Part shown: piece after piece, positions 32,109 through 41,240 of the stretch
Layout of the letters: each line of letters starts with the position of its first letter
Numbering within the stretch: the first letter of the stretch is position 1
From: Duganella alba
GTDB lineage: Bacteria; Pseudomonadota; Gammaproteobacteria; Burkholderiales; Burkholderiaceae_D
DNA length: 64,000 bases
Direction: 5' to 3'
NCBI RefSeq assembly: GCF_009674495.1
Contig: NZ_WKJN01000019.1
Span: forward strand, 1-64,000
The notes under the pieces: generated by a model
What the model saw: the letters and a program-made list of their open reading frames with translations, nothing else
What the model was told of the DNA's origin: nothing
Databases searched by the model: none
Translations under genes and position numbers: made by a program

Positions 32109-34346
32109 ATGACTAGCAGGGAAATCGTGGTGGTGGTACTGGGCTTGACTGCGGTGGCGGCAGCGATGGCACAGGAAGAGCAGCCAGCGGCAGTGGCGGG
32201 CCAGCTGCAAACGGTGACCGTCAGCGCCGAGCGGCGCGCGGAGAATGTCAAGAATGTGCCGGTGTCGGCGACCATCATTGCCGACGACACGCTGGGGGCG
32301 CTCAACTCCGGCGGCTTGGACATGCAGATGCTGGCGGGGCGTGCGCCAAGTCTTCAGGTGGAATCGTCCTTCGGCCGTGGTTTTCCGCGTTTTTACCTGC
32401 GCGGCTACGGCAATGTGGACTTCCACCAGAACGCCTCGCAGCCGGTCTCGCTGATCTATGACGACGTGGTGCAGGAAAGCGCGGTGCTGAAAGGCTTCCC
32501 GGCCTTTGACCTGGAACGGATCGAAGTGCTGCGCGGGCCGCAAGGTTCGCTGTTCGGCCGCAATACGCCGGCCGGCGTGGTCAAGTTCGATTCGGTGCGG
32601 CCGTCGCAGACACCCGGTGGCTACCTGACGCTGTCCGACGCCACGCACAACACCGCCGGCCTGGAAGGCGCGGTGAACCTTCCGCTCGGCGGCGACTGGG
32701 CCGCGCGCGTTTCCCTTCTCAGTCAGCACCGCGACGACTGGATCGGCAACGCACACACGGGCCAGTCCGACCAGTATGGCGGCTATAACGACACTGCGGC
32801 GCGCTTGCAAGTGCTGTATCAACCGGGCGGCGGCTTCAGTGCGCTGGCCAATCTGCACCAGCGCAGCATGAATGGCAGCGCTTCGCTGTTCCGCGCCAAT
32901 ATCATCCAGAAGGGCAGCGATGCGCTGGCGCCGGGTTTCGACATCGGCAGCGTATCGACCGATGGCCAGAACGGCCAGCACCTGAACAACTACGGCGGAA
33001 ACCTGCGGCTGACGTGGCGCCTGGGCGATGTGACGCTGCATTCGGTGACCGGCTACGAGACCGTGCGTGTCTACAGCCGTGGCGATGTCGATGGCGGTTT
33101 TGGCGCGGTGTATGCGCCGCCCTCGGGACCGGGACTGATTCCGTTTGTGGTCGAATCGGCGGACGGCACCAAGGGGCACCACCAGCTGACGCAGGAACTG
33201 CGGCTGGAGTCCGACGTGGCGCAGGCGTTCAAATGGCAGGCCGGCCTGTTCTACTTCGATGAGAAATACCAGATCGACAGCTACAGCTACGACACGCTGG
33301 TCGGCGGCGCGCTCACGTCGGACATCCGCTCGCACCAGAAGAACGACGCCTACGCGGTATTCGGCTCCATCAACTACGATATCAGCCCGCGTTTCAACCT
33401 GCGCGCCGGCCTGCGCTACACGCGTGACAACAAGGATCTGAACACGGAACCGGACAACAAGCCGGGCGGCGGCTCCGATATCGATGCATCGGCGGGCCTG
33501 GCCACCAGCACCGGCGTGTCCAAGGTCAACTGGGATATCAGCGGCGTGTACAAGCTGAATCAGGCCGCCAACGTGTACGGCCGCGTCGCCACCGGCTTCC
33601 GTGGCGCGACCATCCAGCCGGCGGCATCGTTCAATCCGATGTCGGTGGCGCGGCCGGAAACCATCACTTCCTATGAAGCCGGCTTCAAGACCGATCTGCT
33701 GGATCGCCGCGCGCGCCTGAGCTTCGATGTCTACAGCTACACGGTCAAGGATCTGCAGCTGACGGCGGTGGGTGGCACCTCCAATTCCGCCATTTTGCTG
33801 AACGCCGACCGCAGCGCCGGCCGCGGCGCGGAGCTCGATCTGGACGCCTACCTGACCGAGAACCTGTTGTGGAGCTTCGGCGGCAGCTACAACTACACCC
33901 GGATCAAGGATGCCGGGCTGACGGTCGGCGCCTGCGCCGCCTGTACGCTGCTCAATCCCACCATCGTCACGGGCGCCGGCGGCACGCTGGTGCGCATCGA
34001 CGGCAATCCGCTGCCGCAGGCGCCGCGCTGGAGCGCCAACACCTCGCTCAAGTACAGCCACGCGGTCGGCAACGGCGAGTGGTACGTCTATACCGACTGG
34101 GTCTATCGCAGCGCGGTCAACTTCACCTTGTACCGTTCGGCGGAGTTTGTCGGAAACCCCTTGTTGACAGGCGGTTTGCGGCTCGGGTACAAGTGGGATA
34201 ACGATCGTAACGAGGTGGCGCTGTTCGGCCGCAATATCACCAATCGCGTCCAACTGGTGGGCGGGATTGATTTCAATAACCTGACTGGTTTTGTCAATGA
34301 TAACAATCCGCGCATCTTTGGCATCCAGGCCAGCCGCCGTTTCTGA
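32109..34346 (+). CDS. TonB-dependent outer-membrane receptor 1 of the purine locus
   Basis: 745 residues. Signal peptide (cleavage near AAAMAQ), TonB box-like QTVTVSAERR, plug domain (VPVSATIIADDTL ... LERIEVLRGPQGSLFGRNTPAGVV) and a 22-strand barrel ending in the aromatic residue of GIQASRRF. Imports a large or scarce substrate across the outer membrane using TonB energy. A GGTACATACC operator precedes it and a sugar kinase and purine permease follow, so nucleosides or nucleotides are the likely cargo. Confidence 0.93.
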   Translation: MTSREIVVVVLGLTAVAAAMAQEEQPAAVAGQLQTVTVSAERRAENVKNVPVSATIIADDTLGALNSGGLDMQMLAGRAPSLQVESSFGRGFPRFYLRGYGNVDFHQNASQPVSLIYDDVVQESAVLKGFPAFDLERIEVLRGPQGSLFGRNTPAGVVKFDSVRPSQTPGGYLTLSDATHNTAGLEGAVNLPLGGDWAARVSLLSQHRDDWIGNAHTGQSDQYGGYNDTAARLQVLYQPGGGFSALANLHQRSMNGSASLFRANIIQKGSDALAPGFDIGSVSTDGQNGQHLNNYGGNLRLTWRLGDVTLHSVTGYETVRVYSRGDVDGGFGAVYAPPSGPGLIPFVVESADGTKGHHQLTQELRLESDVAQAFKWQAGLFYFDEKYQIDSYSYDTLVGGALTSDIRSHQKNDAYAVFGSINYDISPRFNLRAGLRYTRDNKDLNTEPDNKPGGGSDIDASAGLATSTGVSKVNWDISGVYKLNQAANVYGRVATGFRGATIQPAASFNPMSVARPETITSYEAGFKTDLLDRRARLSFDVYSYTVKDLQLTAVGGTSNSAILLNADRSAGRGAELDLDAYLTENLLWSFGGSYNYTRIKDAGLTVGACAACTLLNPTIVTGAGGTLVRIDGNPLPQAPRWSANTSLKYSHAVGNGEWYVYTDWVYRSAVNFTLYRSAEFVGNPLLTGGLRLGYKWDNDRNEVALFGRNITNRVQLVGGIDFNNLTGFVNDNNPRIFGIQASRRF

Positions 34347-34373
34347 ACCTGACGGCTATACAGGACCGACCGC

Positions 34374-35309
34374 ATGAGTGATTTTCTGCATTTTCCGCAA
34401 GCACGCCCGTTTGATCTGCTGGCCTTTGGCGACCCGAACATCGACCTGCTGTTCACGGTGGACCGGGCGCCTCAGGCCGACCAGAAGGTACTGGGACGCC
34501 GCCTGCCGCCATACGCCGGCGGCACGGTGGCCAACGTGGCGTGCGCCGCCGGCCTGCTGGGCCGGCCGACGCTGGCCTACGGGCGCATCGCCGATGACGG
34601 CGAGGGCGAGTTTCTGCGCCGCGAGTACGAGCGTTTCGGCGTCGTCACCAGCCACTTGCGGGTGGTGCCGGGCGCCACATCGCCGACGGCGCTGATCATC
34701 ATCGAGGCCAACGGCGAGAAGGCGCTGGTGTATTCGCCGATGCCCGGTCCGACGCTGCATGCGGAATCGTTTGCGGCGGCGCTGGCGCAAAGCCGGCTGC
34801 TGTATGCGATGCCCTACAACTTGCCGGAATTCGAGCAGTTGCACGGGCTGGCGCGCGCCGCCGGCGTGCCGCTGGCGATCGACATCGAGACCGCGATGGT
34901 GCCGGACCGCGCGCATCTGCACCGCCTGTTGTCGCTGTGCGACCTGGCCTTCATGAACGACACCACCTACCGCGCGATTCTCGGCGCCGCGCCGCAGGAG
35001 GAGGGCATGGCCGGCCTGCTGGAATTTGGTGCGCGCATGCTGGTCATCAGCTGTGGTGCGCGCGGCGCCATGCTGGTTACGCGCGACCAGGCCATCACCC
35101 AGCCGGCGTTTGCCGCCGAAGTGGTGGACAGCACCGGCGCCGGCGACAGCTTCAATGGCGCTTTCCTGGCCGCGCTGCTGGAAGGGCAGCCGTTGGAGGA
35201 CGCGTTGCGCTTCGCCTGCGCGGCCGGCAGCATCGCCGTCACCGCCACCGGCGCGCGCTCGGCGCTGCCGACGCGGGCGCAAGTGGCGGCGCGGCTGCAA
35301 CGCGCCTGA
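34374..35309 (+). CDS. PfkB-family carbohydrate kinase (ribokinase-like)
   Basis: 311 residues with both PfkB signatures: the glycine-rich PPYAGGTVANVACAAGLLGRP and the catalytic DSTGAGDSFNGAFLAAL near residue 255. Phosphorylates a sugar, or a nucleoside, in the cytosol. Twenty-seven bases after the TonB receptor and 22 before the purine permease, in a likely three-gene operon. Ribose released by the nucleoside hydrolase is the most economical substrate; nucleoside kinase activity also occurs in this family. Confidence 0.9.
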   Translation: MSDFLHFPQARPFDLLAFGDPNIDLLFTVDRAPQADQKVLGRRLPPYAGGTVANVACAAGLLGRPTLAYGRIADDGEGEFLRREYERFGVVTSHLRVVPGATSPTALIIIEANGEKALVYSPMPGPTLHAESFAAALAQSRLLYAMPYNLPEFEQLHGLARAAGVPLAIDIETAMVPDRAHLHRLLSLCDLAFMNDTTYRAILGAAPQEEGMAGLLEFGARMLVISCGARGAMLVTRDQAITQPAFAAEVVDSTGAGDSFNGAFLAALLEGQPLEDALRFACAAGSIAVTATGARSALPTRAQVAARLQRA

Positions 35310-35331
35310 ATCTCACATACAAGGAAGCCGC

Positions 35332-36669
35332 ATGAATTTTGTTGAATGGGCCGACCGCTATTTCCAGCTCAGCGCGCGCGGCACCACGCCGGCGCGCGAG
35401 GCGGTCGCCGGCTGCACCACCTTTGCCGCCATGAGCTACATCCTGGTGGTCAATCCGCTGATATTGTCCGGGGCGGGCATGGACCGCAATGGGCTGTTCC
35501 TGGCCACCATCGTCTCGGCCATGGCGGCCACGCTGGTGATGGCCTTGTGGGCCAACCTGCCGATCGCGCTGGCGCCAGGCATGGGAACCAATATCGTGTT
35601 TGCCCAGGTGGTGGTGGGGCAGATGGGCGTGCCGTGGCAGACCGGCCTGGCGATGGTGCTGTTGAACGCCCTGGTATTCCTGGTGCTGTCGCTGACCAAA
35701 TGGCGCGCGCGCATTGTCGCGGCATTCCCGGAGCCGGTGAAGCTGGGCATGCAGTGTTCGATCGGCGTGTTCATCGCCTGGCTGGGTTTGCGCAGCGGCG
35801 GCCTGCTGGTGGCCGATGCCGGTTCGCTGGTGGGCTTCTCGCGGCTGCATGACGGCGGTGCATGGCTGACGCTGGGCGGCATCCTGCTGACCGCCATGCT
35901 GCTGGTGCGGCGCGTGCCCGGCGCCTTTCTGCTGACGATGCTGGCGGTGAGCGTGCTGGGCGTGTTTGTCGCCGGCGCCGATGGCCGTCCGCTGACGACG
36001 CTGCCGTCCAGCTGGATCGGCCTGCCGGTGTTCACCGACCAGCTGCTGTTCGCGCTGGACTTCCGTGGCTTCGCCTCGCACTTCATGCTGCTGCTACCGG
36101 TGACGCTATATTTTCTGCTGATCGAATTTTTCGCCGGCACCGCCACCATGTTCGGCGTGATCCGCAGCGCCGGCCTGCTGCAAGCGAACGGCGACCTGCC
36201 GCACGCGCGGGCCGCCTTCGCGGCGGATGCGCTGGGCAGCGTGATCGGCGCGGCCACCGGCACGTCGACCGTCACGGCCTACGTTGAATCGGTGGCCGGC
36301 GTGGAAGCCGGCGCGCGCACCGGCTTGAGCGGCGTGGTGGTGGCAGCGCTATTCGGTCTGGCGTTGCTGTGCGGTCCCTTGCTGACGGCGATCCCCGCCT
36401 GCGCCACCGCGCCGGTATTGGTGATGGTCGGTTTGTGCATGCTCGACGGCCTGCGTGAGCTCGATACCAGCGCCCCGGAAAATTATCTGCCGCCGCTGCT
36501 GATGTTGCTGGTCACCGCGTGCAGCGCCGACCTGATGGTGGCGCTGGCGCTGGGCTGCTTCATCTACACGCTGATGCTGCTGGCGCGACGCCGCTGGCCG
36601 GGCGCCATGGTGCTCGGGCTGGACGCGGTGTTCGTGCTGTACCTGGCGCTGCGTGGCCATATCGGCTGA
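35332..36669 (+). CDS. NCS2/AzgA-type purine permease
   Basis: 445 residues, about 12-14 membrane helices. Starts MNFVEWADRYFQLSARGTTPAREAVAGCTTFAAMSYILVVNP with the AzgA/YgfQ-like head, later APGMGTNIVF, IEFFAGTATMFGV and GTSTVTAYVESVAGVEAGARTGLSGVV, the family hallmark. Proton-coupled uptake of adenine, guanine or hypoxanthine. Good AAGGAAG ribosome site. This would bring in the base freed in the periplasm for the adenine deaminase. Confidence 0.93.
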   Translation: MNFVEWADRYFQLSARGTTPAREAVAGCTTFAAMSYILVVNPLILSGAGMDRNGLFLATIVSAMAATLVMALWANLPIALAPGMGTNIVFAQVVVGQMGVPWQTGLAMVLLNALVFLVLSLTKWRARIVAAFPEPVKLGMQCSIGVFIAWLGLRSGGLLVADAGSLVGFSRLHDGGAWLTLGGILLTAMLLVRRVPGAFLLTMLAVSVLGVFVAGADGRPLTTLPSSWIGLPVFTDQLLFALDFRGFASHFMLLLPVTLYFLLIEFFAGTATMFGVIRSAGLLQANGDLPHARAAFAADALGSVIGAATGTSTVTAYVESVAGVEAGARTGLSGVVVAALFGLALLCGPLLTAIPACATAPVLVMVGLCMLDGLRELDTSAPENYLPPLLMLLVTACSADLMVALALGCFIYTLMLLARRRWPGAMVLGLDAVFVLYLALRGHIG

Positions 36670-36692
36670 GCGGCCGAAGCCAGCGCGCCACG

Positions 36693-37430
36693 TCAGCCGG
36701 CGCTGCCCTTGCTGATGCGGGTCTTGTAGCGATAGGGTGGTACGTACTTCATTTCGCAGTATTCGACCGGTTCGCGCCGGTCGGACAGCATCACGCGTTC
36801 GCACAGCAGCAGCGGTGCGCCCAGCGTCACGCCCAGCAGCGCCACATCTTCCGCCTGGGCCGCCACCGCGCCCACGCTCTCCAGGCTTTCCGACGGCTTG
36901 ATGCCGAACTTGTCGATCAGGATGCGGTACAGCGAGCCGACTTGTTCCAGCTCCTTCTGGGTCAGTTGCGCGCCTTCCGGCAGCCGCAAGAACGATTCCT
37001 GCAAACCGATAGGCTTGTTGTTCATCAGGCGCACGCGTTTGATGCGCAGCAGCGGCTCGTCCGGCTGCATGTGCAGCAGGCTGGCGATGGCCATGTTGGC
37101 CACCACGGTTTCCATACTGAGGATGGTCTGTCCCGGCACGCCGCCGCGCTTGATGGTGTCGTCGGTGAAGCTGTCAAGGAAGCGCGACATCTGGCGCACC
37201 GATTCCGGCGCGGCAAAGGTGCCGCGTCCGTGGTCGCTGTACAGCAGGCCCTGTTCTTCCAGCAGGCGGATCGCCTTGCGCACCGTGTCACGGCTGACCT
37301 GGTAGGTGATCGCCAGCTCGCGCTCGGCCGGCATCGGCTCCTTGGCGCCGATGTTCCCCGACGCCATCAACTGCTTGAGTGTCTCGGCCAGTTGCTGGTA
37401 CAGCGGCACGTTGGTCTTGGTGGATCGCAT
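36693..37430 (-). CDS. GntR-family regulator with UTRA domain (HutC type)
   Basis: 245 residues: winged helix about 8-75 (VPLYQQLAETLKQLMASGNIGAKEPMPAERELAITYQVSRDTVRKAI) and a UTRA ligand-binding domain from about 90 (ILSMETVVANMAIASLLHMQPDEPLLRIKRVRLMNNKPI). HutC-type proteins bind short palindromes with a GT-AC core, which fits the four GGTACRTACC sites. It is divergent from TonB receptor 2 and convergent with the purine permease. Most likely local regulator of the whole purine locus; ligand unknown. Confidence 0.93.
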   Translation of the reverse strand: MRSTKTNVPLYQQLAETLKQLMASGNIGAKEPMPAERELAITYQVSRDTVRKAIRLLEEQGLLYSDHGRGTFAAPESVRQMSRFLDSFTDDTIKRGGVPGQTILSMETVVANMAIASLLHMQPDEPLLRIKRVRLMNNKPIGLQESFLRLPEGAQLTQKELEQVGSLYRILIDKFGIKPSESLESVGAVAAQAEDVALLGVTLGAPLLLCERVMLSDRREPVEYCEMKYVPPYRYKTRISKGSAG

Positions 37431-37514
37431 TGTGTTTACCTGCTGGTGATCGTGATGGCCGTATTGTAACGAAATGATTTACACCCCGGTGAAATATGAC
37501 AGTTTGATGACGCA

Positions 37515-37524
37515 GGTACGTACC
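37515..37524. promoter_or_regulatory. GGTACGTACC operator 3 (regulator promoter side)
   Basis: Perfect palindrome followed by TTTGT, 84 bases upstream of the GntR/UTRA start codon in the divergent region shared with TonB receptor 2. Suggests autoregulation. Confidence 0.75.
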
Positions 37525-37587
37525 TTTGTATTAATTTAGTGATTGGTGTCTATTGCAGGCCGCATTAGAATTTTTCGCTTTGAATAT

Positions 37588-37599
37588 TGGTACGTACCA
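37588..37599. promoter_or_regulatory. GGTACGTACC operator 4 (TonB receptor 2 promoter)
   Basis: TGGTACGTACCA, a perfect 12-nt palindrome followed by TTGT, 63 bases upstream of the receptor start. Confidence 0.75.
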
Positions 37600-37662
37600 T
37601 TGTAATATTGTTGACGACATCAACAGGTGCGCAGGCATCGACTATCCATCACAGGGGAACTT

Positions 37663-40125
37663 ATGTATTCAAAATTGGGTGTGATCGCGGCCGGATCGGT
37701 GGCGGTACTGCAATGCGGCGTGCCGGCGCAGGCGCAGGAGGCGGGGGAGGCTGTGCCGACCGTGGTGCAGGTCACCGGCCAGGTACTGGGCAAAGGCGAG
37801 GCGCGCGCCAACAGCGTGATCGACCAGGCGGTGATCGCCGAGCAGCCGGCGGGTCTCGATCCGCTCAAGCTGCTGGCGCGCGTACCGGGCATGCAGGTCA
37901 GTTCCAGCGATGCGCTGACCGGCAGTTTTTCGATGCGCCTCTCGATGCGCGGCTTTAACAAGGAGCAGATCGGCATTTCCATCGACGGCATTCCGAACGG
38001 TTCGACCTTGTCGAACGGCGGCACCATGCCGAACCGGCTGCTCGATCCGGCCAACCTGGTACGCGTCGATGCCTCGCAGACCGCCGGCGACCTGGGCACG
38101 CCGTCGAACCAGGCGCTGGGCGGCTATATCGATTTCAAGACGCGCGATCCATCCAGGGAACGCGGCGGCGAGGTGGAACTGTCGACCGGCAGCTTTGGTT
38201 ACCAGCGCGGCTTCGTGCGGGTCGATACCGGCAAGTCGGCGTCGGGCACCAGCGCCTATCTCGATTATTCGCATGAATATGTGCGCACCTGGCCGGGCGA
38301 CGAATCCGGTCGCAACACCCGCCGTCACATCGACGCGCGCGTGTTGCAGGATCTGGGCGGCGGTTCCAGCCTGCGCGCCACCGTCAGCTACAACAAGTTC
38401 AGCGACAACGACTATGACGCGGTGGCTTTGCTCGCCGCATCGTCGAAGCTGTACAAGGCCACCTTCTACGGCGATCCGACCACCGACGGCCTGACCGACC
38501 ATTGGACCGGCAATCCGGCCATCGACCAGAACTACCGCGGCACGCGCGGCATCAACAGCGAAGACACCCTGATGCACATCGACTGGACCCAGCGTTTTGG
38601 CGACAGCGGCAAGCTGACGGTCAAGCCGTACTGGCACAAACAGGACGGCAACGGCTGGTTCTACGTGCCGTATGTGCAGTTGCCCAGCAATGGCCTGGTG
38701 TACAGCCCCGTCGCGGCAGGCGGCAAGCCGACCGCCGTGGTGCAGGAGTGCTACCAGAACCAGTATCAGCGCACCGCCAGCGGCGCCCTGATTCCGGTCA
38801 GCGCGATCAGCTATCCGTCCGGTTCCAGCAGCGCCTCGCTGGCCACCGCCGGCTGCCCGGCGGCCGCAAAGTATGCGATGAATCCGGTCGCGCAGTGGGG
38901 CGCGCGCGAAGCCAGCACGCGCCGCAGCGACAACGCCATCGACCGCAAGGGCGCGCTGGCGGAAGTCTCCAGCATGCTGGGCGAGTACCAGCGCATCCGT
39001 GTCGGCGGCTGGGTGGAACGGACCACGCGCGACAAGGACCGCAACTGGTTCGCCGTCACCGATCCAATCGTCAGCGGCGCCTTCAAGGACAGCGCACTGT
39101 ATTCGATCACGCAGGACCGCCATTATTCGTCCAACACGGCGATGGCCTACGCGCAGGACAAGGTCAGCCTGATGGACAACCGCCTGCAACTGGATCTCGG
39201 CGCCACCTATCAGCGCTTCAAGGAGGATTATTCGTCGCCGGTGGAGTTCAACGGCGTGCGCACGCTGGAAGTCAGTTCACGGCTGCTGCCCAAGCTGGCG
39301 GCGCTGTACCGCGTGAACGACGACTGGGAAGTGTTCGCCAGCGGCTCGAAGAACTTCAGCGCGATTCCCGACACGGTGTTCGAAGGCACGGCGGCGGTCG
39401 ATTCGAAAAATGGCATCAAGCCTGAAACGTCCATCAACAAGGACATCGGCGTGCGCTGGACCAGCGACAACGGCTATGGTGCGGCGCTGACCGCCTACAA
39501 GATCGATTACCGCGACCGCATCTCGATCCAGAACGGCAATCCGAACGGCGACATCTTCTCGCGCGACGCCACCACCACCTTTGCCAACCAGGGCGGCATC
39601 AGCTCGCAGGGCGTGGAGCTGACCTTGCGCGCCAGTGGCGCCAGCTACGAGCTGTATGCCAACGCCTCCTACAACGATGCGCACTATGTCGGCGACACGC
39701 CGGCCGAAGGCATCAAGGCCAACGATCCGGTACTGGGTGCGCCGCGCCGCAGCGCCTTTGCGGAAGCCACCTGGAAGCCGTCGGAAGCCTGGCGCCTGAC
39801 GGCCAATGCGCATTATGTCGGCGAGGCGGCCGGCACTTATGGCGACTTGCCGAACACCGTCATCACCGGCGGCCCGGCGGTCTATCCGCGCCAGTACATG
39901 CCGGCTTACACGCTGGTGGGCCTGAACTTCAGCTATAAGCCGAGCGGCAGCCTGTTCGGCTACGGCAGCCGCACCGAGTTTGCCGTCAACGTCGACAATC
40001 TGTTCGACCGCCGCTACCTCGGCGGCGTCGGTGCGGAGCTGACCAGTTCCAGCCCGCTGACCACCGGGCGTTATTTCCTGGGCAGTCCGCGCACCTTCTA
40101 TGCCACCATGCGGGTGAAGTTTTGA
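37663..40125 (+). CDS. TonB-dependent outer-membrane receptor 2 of the purine locus
   Basis: 820 residues from the ATG at 37663, chosen for its AGGGGAA ribosome site and the signal peptide MYSKLGVIAAGSVAVLQCGVPAQAQ. Plug domain with RVPGMQVSSSDALTGSFSMRLSMRGFNKEQIGISIDGIPNG, then a long barrel ending MRVKF. It differs strongly from receptor 1, so the two probably handle different ligands. The phytase-like gene starts inside its stop codon, giving an operon. Confidence 0.93.
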   Translation: MYSKLGVIAAGSVAVLQCGVPAQAQEAGEAVPTVVQVTGQVLGKGEARANSVIDQAVIAEQPAGLDPLKLLARVPGMQVSSSDALTGSFSMRLSMRGFNKEQIGISIDGIPNGSTLSNGGTMPNRLLDPANLVRVDASQTAGDLGTPSNQALGGYIDFKTRDPSRERGGEVELSTGSFGYQRGFVRVDTGKSASGTSAYLDYSHEYVRTWPGDESGRNTRRHIDARVLQDLGGGSSLRATVSYNKFSDNDYDAVALLAASSKLYKATFYGDPTTDGLTDHWTGNPAIDQNYRGTRGINSEDTLMHIDWTQRFGDSGKLTVKPYWHKQDGNGWFYVPYVQLPSNGLVYSPVAAGGKPTAVVQECYQNQYQRTASGALIPVSAISYPSGSSSASLATAGCPAAAKYAMNPVAQWGAREASTRRSDNAIDRKGALAEVSSMLGEYQRIRVGGWVERTTRDKDRNWFAVTDPIVSGAFKDSALYSITQDRHYSSNTAMAYAQDKVSLMDNRLQLDLGATYQRFKEDYSSPVEFNGVRTLEVSSRLLPKLAALYRVNDDWEVFASGSKNFSAIPDTVFEGTAAVDSKNGIKPETSINKDIGVRWTSDNGYGAALTAYKIDYRDRISIQNGNPNGDIFSRDATTTFANQGGISSQGVELTLRASGASYELYANASYNDAHYVGDTPAEGIKANDPVLGAPRRSAFAEATWKPSEAWRLTANAHYVGEAAGTYGDLPNTVITGGPAVYPRQYMPAYTLVGLNFSYKPSGSLFGYGSRTEFAVNVDNLFDRRYLGGVGAELTSSSPLTTGRYFLGSPRTFYATMRVKF

Positions 40126-41234
40126 GGGCAGGGCTTTGCTTCGGCATCGCGGCGACGCTGTTGTCGCTGGCGATGCCGGCCACCGCCGCGGAGCAGGCGC
40201 GCTTGCGCCTGATCGGCGAGCAGCGCATTCCGCACCGGCTGGTGTTTGACGGCACGGTGGTGGGCGGCCTGTCCGGCATTGACTACGATGCGCGCTCCGG
40301 CGCCTGGATGATGGCCAGCGACGACCGCTCGGAATTCAGCCCGGCGCGCTTCTACACGGCGCGCCTGGACTATGACGCGGCGCAGTTCCGGCAGGTCAGG
40401 CTGGAGGCGGTGCATCTGTTCCGGCAGGCCGACGGCAGCACTTATCCGGCGCAGGGCGGCGAGGTGGCGGACATCGAGGCGGTGCGCGTCGATCCGCAGG
40501 ACGGCAGCATCTGGTATGCCAGCGAAGGCAGCGGCAAACTGGGGCTGTCGCCGTTCGTGCGGCAGGCTGCAGCCGATGGCGGCTACCTGGCGGCGCTGCC
40601 GATGCCGGCGTTGTTCAGGGACGATCCTGCGCACCGGCGCGGCCCGCGCAACAACCTCAGTTTCGAAGGACTGGCGTTTGCGCCGGACGGCCGGTCGCTG
40701 TGGCTGGGCATGGAGGCGCCGTTGTACCAGGACGGTCCGGTGGCGACGCCGGAGCATGGCGCGGTGAGCCGGTTTACCCAGTTCGACCGCAGCGGCAAGG
40801 TGCTGGCGCAATACGCCTATCCGCTGGATCGCGTGCAGGGTGTGCCGGCGGCCGGGCGCTTCGGCGACAACGGCGTGTCGGAAATCCTGGTGCTCGATAC
40901 GCGCCACCTGCTGGCGCTGGAGCGCTCCGGCGTGCAGGATGCCGCCGGCCATTTCGCCTTCCACATCCGCCTGTACATGGTGGAGCTGGATGGCGCCACC
41001 GACGTCGCCGGCCATCCCGCGCTGGCGGGCGCCGACTACCAGCCGCTGCGCAAGCGGCTGTTGCTGGATCTGGACGCGGCGGGCCTGGACAAGGTGGACA
41101 ACCTGGAAGGCATGAGCTGGGGGCCGTTGCTTGCCAACGGCCACCGCAGCCTGGTGATGGTCTCGGACGACAACTTCAGCGACGATGAGGTGACGCAGCT
41201 GTTGGCGTTCGAGTTGCTGCCGGCCTCTGACTGA
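40122..41234 (+). CDS. Exported esterase-like/phytase-like domain protein
   Basis: 370 residues. TTG start overlapping the receptor stop (TTGA), then signal peptide MRAGLCFGIAATLLSLAMPATAA. One phytase-like beta-propeller domain (PF13449-type): GTVVGGLSGIDYDARSGAWMMASDDRS, YPAQGGEVADIEAVRVDPQDGSIWYASEGSGKLG, NNLSFEGLAFAPDGRSLWLGMEAPL and DNLEGMSWGPLLANGHRSLVMVSDDNF. Such proteins may hydrolyse phosphoesters; in this operon a nucleotide or other phosphorylated substrate for the receptor is a fair guess. Confidence 0.85.
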   Translation: MRAGLCFGIAATLLSLAMPATAAEQARLRLIGEQRIPHRLVFDGTVVGGLSGIDYDARSGAWMMASDDRSEFSPARFYTARLDYDAAQFRQVRLEAVHLFRQADGSTYPAQGGEVADIEAVRVDPQDGSIWYASEGSGKLGLSPFVRQAAADGGYLAALPMPALFRDDPAHRRGPRNNLSFEGLAFAPDGRSLWLGMEAPLYQDGPVATPEHGAVSRFTQFDRSGKVLAQYAYPLDRVQGVPAAGRFGDNGVSEILVLDTRHLLALERSGVQDAAGHFAFHIRLYMVELDGATDVAGHPALAGADYQPLRKRLLLDLDAAGLDKVDNLEGMSWGPLLANGHRSLVMVSDDNFSDDEVTQLLAFELLPASD

Positions 41235-41240
41235 CAGGCG

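Noticed and set aside
36739..36748. GGTACGTACT inside the GntR/UTRA coding region, one base short of the operator core
   Set aside because: It encodes conserved residues near the C-terminus (KYVPPY) and lacks the TTGT flank found beside the four intergenic sites, so I do not count it as an operator.
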